Of a stretch of 13,425 nucleotides of DNA, positions 12,582 to 13,425 are shown piece by piece. How positions within the stretch are numbered: the stretch's first letter is position 1; each line of letters starts with the position of its first letter. The stretch covers positions 1 through 13,425 of the forward strand of contig JBAZZU010000045.1 of assembly GCA_041658605.1 (NCBI GenBank), written 5' to 3'. This DNA is from JBAZWE01 sp041658605 (lineage in GTDB: Bacteria > Actinomycetota > Thermoleophilia > BMS3ABIN01). Made by a program: the position numbers and the translations under genes. The notes beneath the pieces were generated by a model. That model made no database searches, had not been told where the DNA came from, and saw nothing but the letters and a program-made list of their open reading frames with translations.

Positions 12582-13425
12582 AACTTGAAGAAATTTACAG
12601 GCTGGCGATCACGATGGGGATCAAGGCTGACCCGCGTGGAAAACGCGACGTGGAGAAACTTCTCGAAAAGGAACAGAAGGCTTTCGACAAGCTGGAGGCC
12701 GACGAGAAAGAGGATTACGATACCGATCGCCTGACCAACCCCTTTGCGGATACGCGAATCCTTTACGGTGATACGAAAACCGAGGTCAAGTCGATGATCG
12801 TCGGTGTGGACATGGAGACTCAGGAGCTGCTGCTCGCCGACCGGCTGCGCGAGAAGGGCAGAAAGATCGACCTGGTCATGGGCCATCACCCGGAAGGCAA
12901 AGCGCTTGCGGCCCTCGCGGACGTGATGGGCGTTCAGGCGGATATCTGGCACAAGGCCGGCGTCCCGATCAACGTCGGTGAGGCTGTTATCGAAGGAAGG
13001 CAGTCCGAAGTTTCGCGCCTGATGCTGCCGTTGAACCACCAGCGTCCAGTACAGACGGCGGAACTGCTTGATATACCTCTGATGTGTGTTCATACCCCCT
13101 GCGATAACCTCGTCACAGGTTTCCTGCAGAAGCATTTTGACAAGAAGGGTGACGGCATGACCTTGGGCGAAGTGCGCGATGATCTAAGGAAGATCCCGGA
13201 ATACAGGGAGTCCGCAAAGAACAACGCCGGCCCCACGATCGTCGCCGGCAAGGAATCACGCCGCGCGGGACGCGTGCTGATAGACATGACAGGCGGTACC
13301 GGCGGTCCGGAGGAATCGATGGAGAAGCTTGCCGCCGCCGGCGTCGGCACCGTGGTCGGAATGCACATAAGCGAGAAGAACCGGGAGGCGGCCGAGAAGC
13401 ACAAGGTCAACGTCGTCATCGCGGG
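12578..13425 (+). CDS. NIF3-like (NGG1p-interacting factor 3 family) protein, cut by the right edge
   Basis: A TTG start (12578-12580) overlaps the glycosylase stop as TTGA and is preceded by a strong GGGGAGGA. The frame is open for 282 codons to the edge and begins MKLEEIYRLAITMGIKADPRG. It resembles NIF3/DUF34-type proteins, which bind a pair of metal ions and whose biochemical role is unsettled. Possible metal ligands are the GHHP motif at 102-105 and HTPCDN at 172-177. The segment DRLTNPFADTRILYGD and the late DMTGGTGGPEESMEKLAAAG fit the subfamily I remember from actinobacterial and thermophile genomes. The end (VNVVIAG) suggests that a second HxxS/E metal motif lies just beyond the edge. 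TTG rather than ATG is chosen because of spacing and the ribosome-binding site. Confidence 0.85.
   Translation, partial: MKLEEIYRLAITMGIKADPRGKRDVEKLLEKEQKAFDKLEADEKEDYDTDRLTNPFADTRILYGDTKTEVKSMIVGVDMETQELLLADRLREKGRKIDLVMGHHPEGKALAALADVMGVQADIWHKAGVPINVGEAVIEGRQSEVSRLMLPLNHQRPVQTAELLDIPLMCVHTPCDNLVTGFLQKHFDKKGDGMTLGEVRDDLRKIPEYRESAKNNAGPTIVAGKESRRAGRVLIDMTGGTGGPEESMEKLAAAGVGTVVGMHISEKNREAAEKHKVNVVIA

Overview
The window looks like chromosomal DNA from a G+C-rich actinobacterium or a deep-branching, perhaps uncultured, relative. Three things suggest this. The gene order argJ-argB-argD-argF-argR-argG-argH matches the arginine cluster I know from mycobacteria, corynebacteria and streptomycetes. 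One protein begins with the Pro/Trp-rich 'PPGW' tail common in actinobacterial proteins. Codons in the arginine genes mostly end in G or C. The species cannot be fixed by eye.

Region 1 (1-739, minus strand) holds the start of an unrecognised gene that runs off the left edge, a HigA-type XRE antitoxin-like protein (281-562), and a 55-codon ORF just ahead of it where a toxin would normally lie. No recognisable HigB/RelE toxin is present. Positions 740-1039 show no convincing gene.

Region 2 (1040-3803, plus strand) is an accessory transcription unit. A 421-residue coiled-coil protein of unknown function overlaps by ATGA a 453-residue protein with a PPGW tail, a long coiled coil that I assign to DUF4041, and a C-terminal GIY-YIG/T5orf172-type nuclease domain. 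A possible 34-residue third ORF follows. The unit closes with a Rho-independent terminator at about 3753-3803. Its codons are less G/C-ended than those of the arginine genes, and it occupies the place where argC would be expected. It is the best candidate here for an under-described, defence-like system.

Region 3 (3835-11959, plus strand) is the arginine biosynthesis cluster. A near-consensus promoter before argJ (TTGACA, 18 bp, TAAAAT) carries an ARG-box-like operator between its two hexamers, and the repressor gene argR lies inside the cluster. ArgJ, ArgB and ArgD make ornithine through acetylated intermediates, ArgJ recycling the acetyl group. ArgF, ArgG and ArgH convert ornithine to citrulline, argininosuccinate and arginine. 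argC is absent from the window. The cluster is interrupted by an 87-bp inverted-repeat element between argJ and argB, by a tandem array with a perfect 121-bp period between argB and argD, and by a long inverted repeat between argG and argH. ArgD carries an unusual Gly/Pro/Ser-rich insertion.

Region 4 (11982-13425) continues on the same strand with a 3-methyladenine DNA glycosylase and, overlapping it by four bases with a TTG start, a NIF3-like protein that runs off the right edge.
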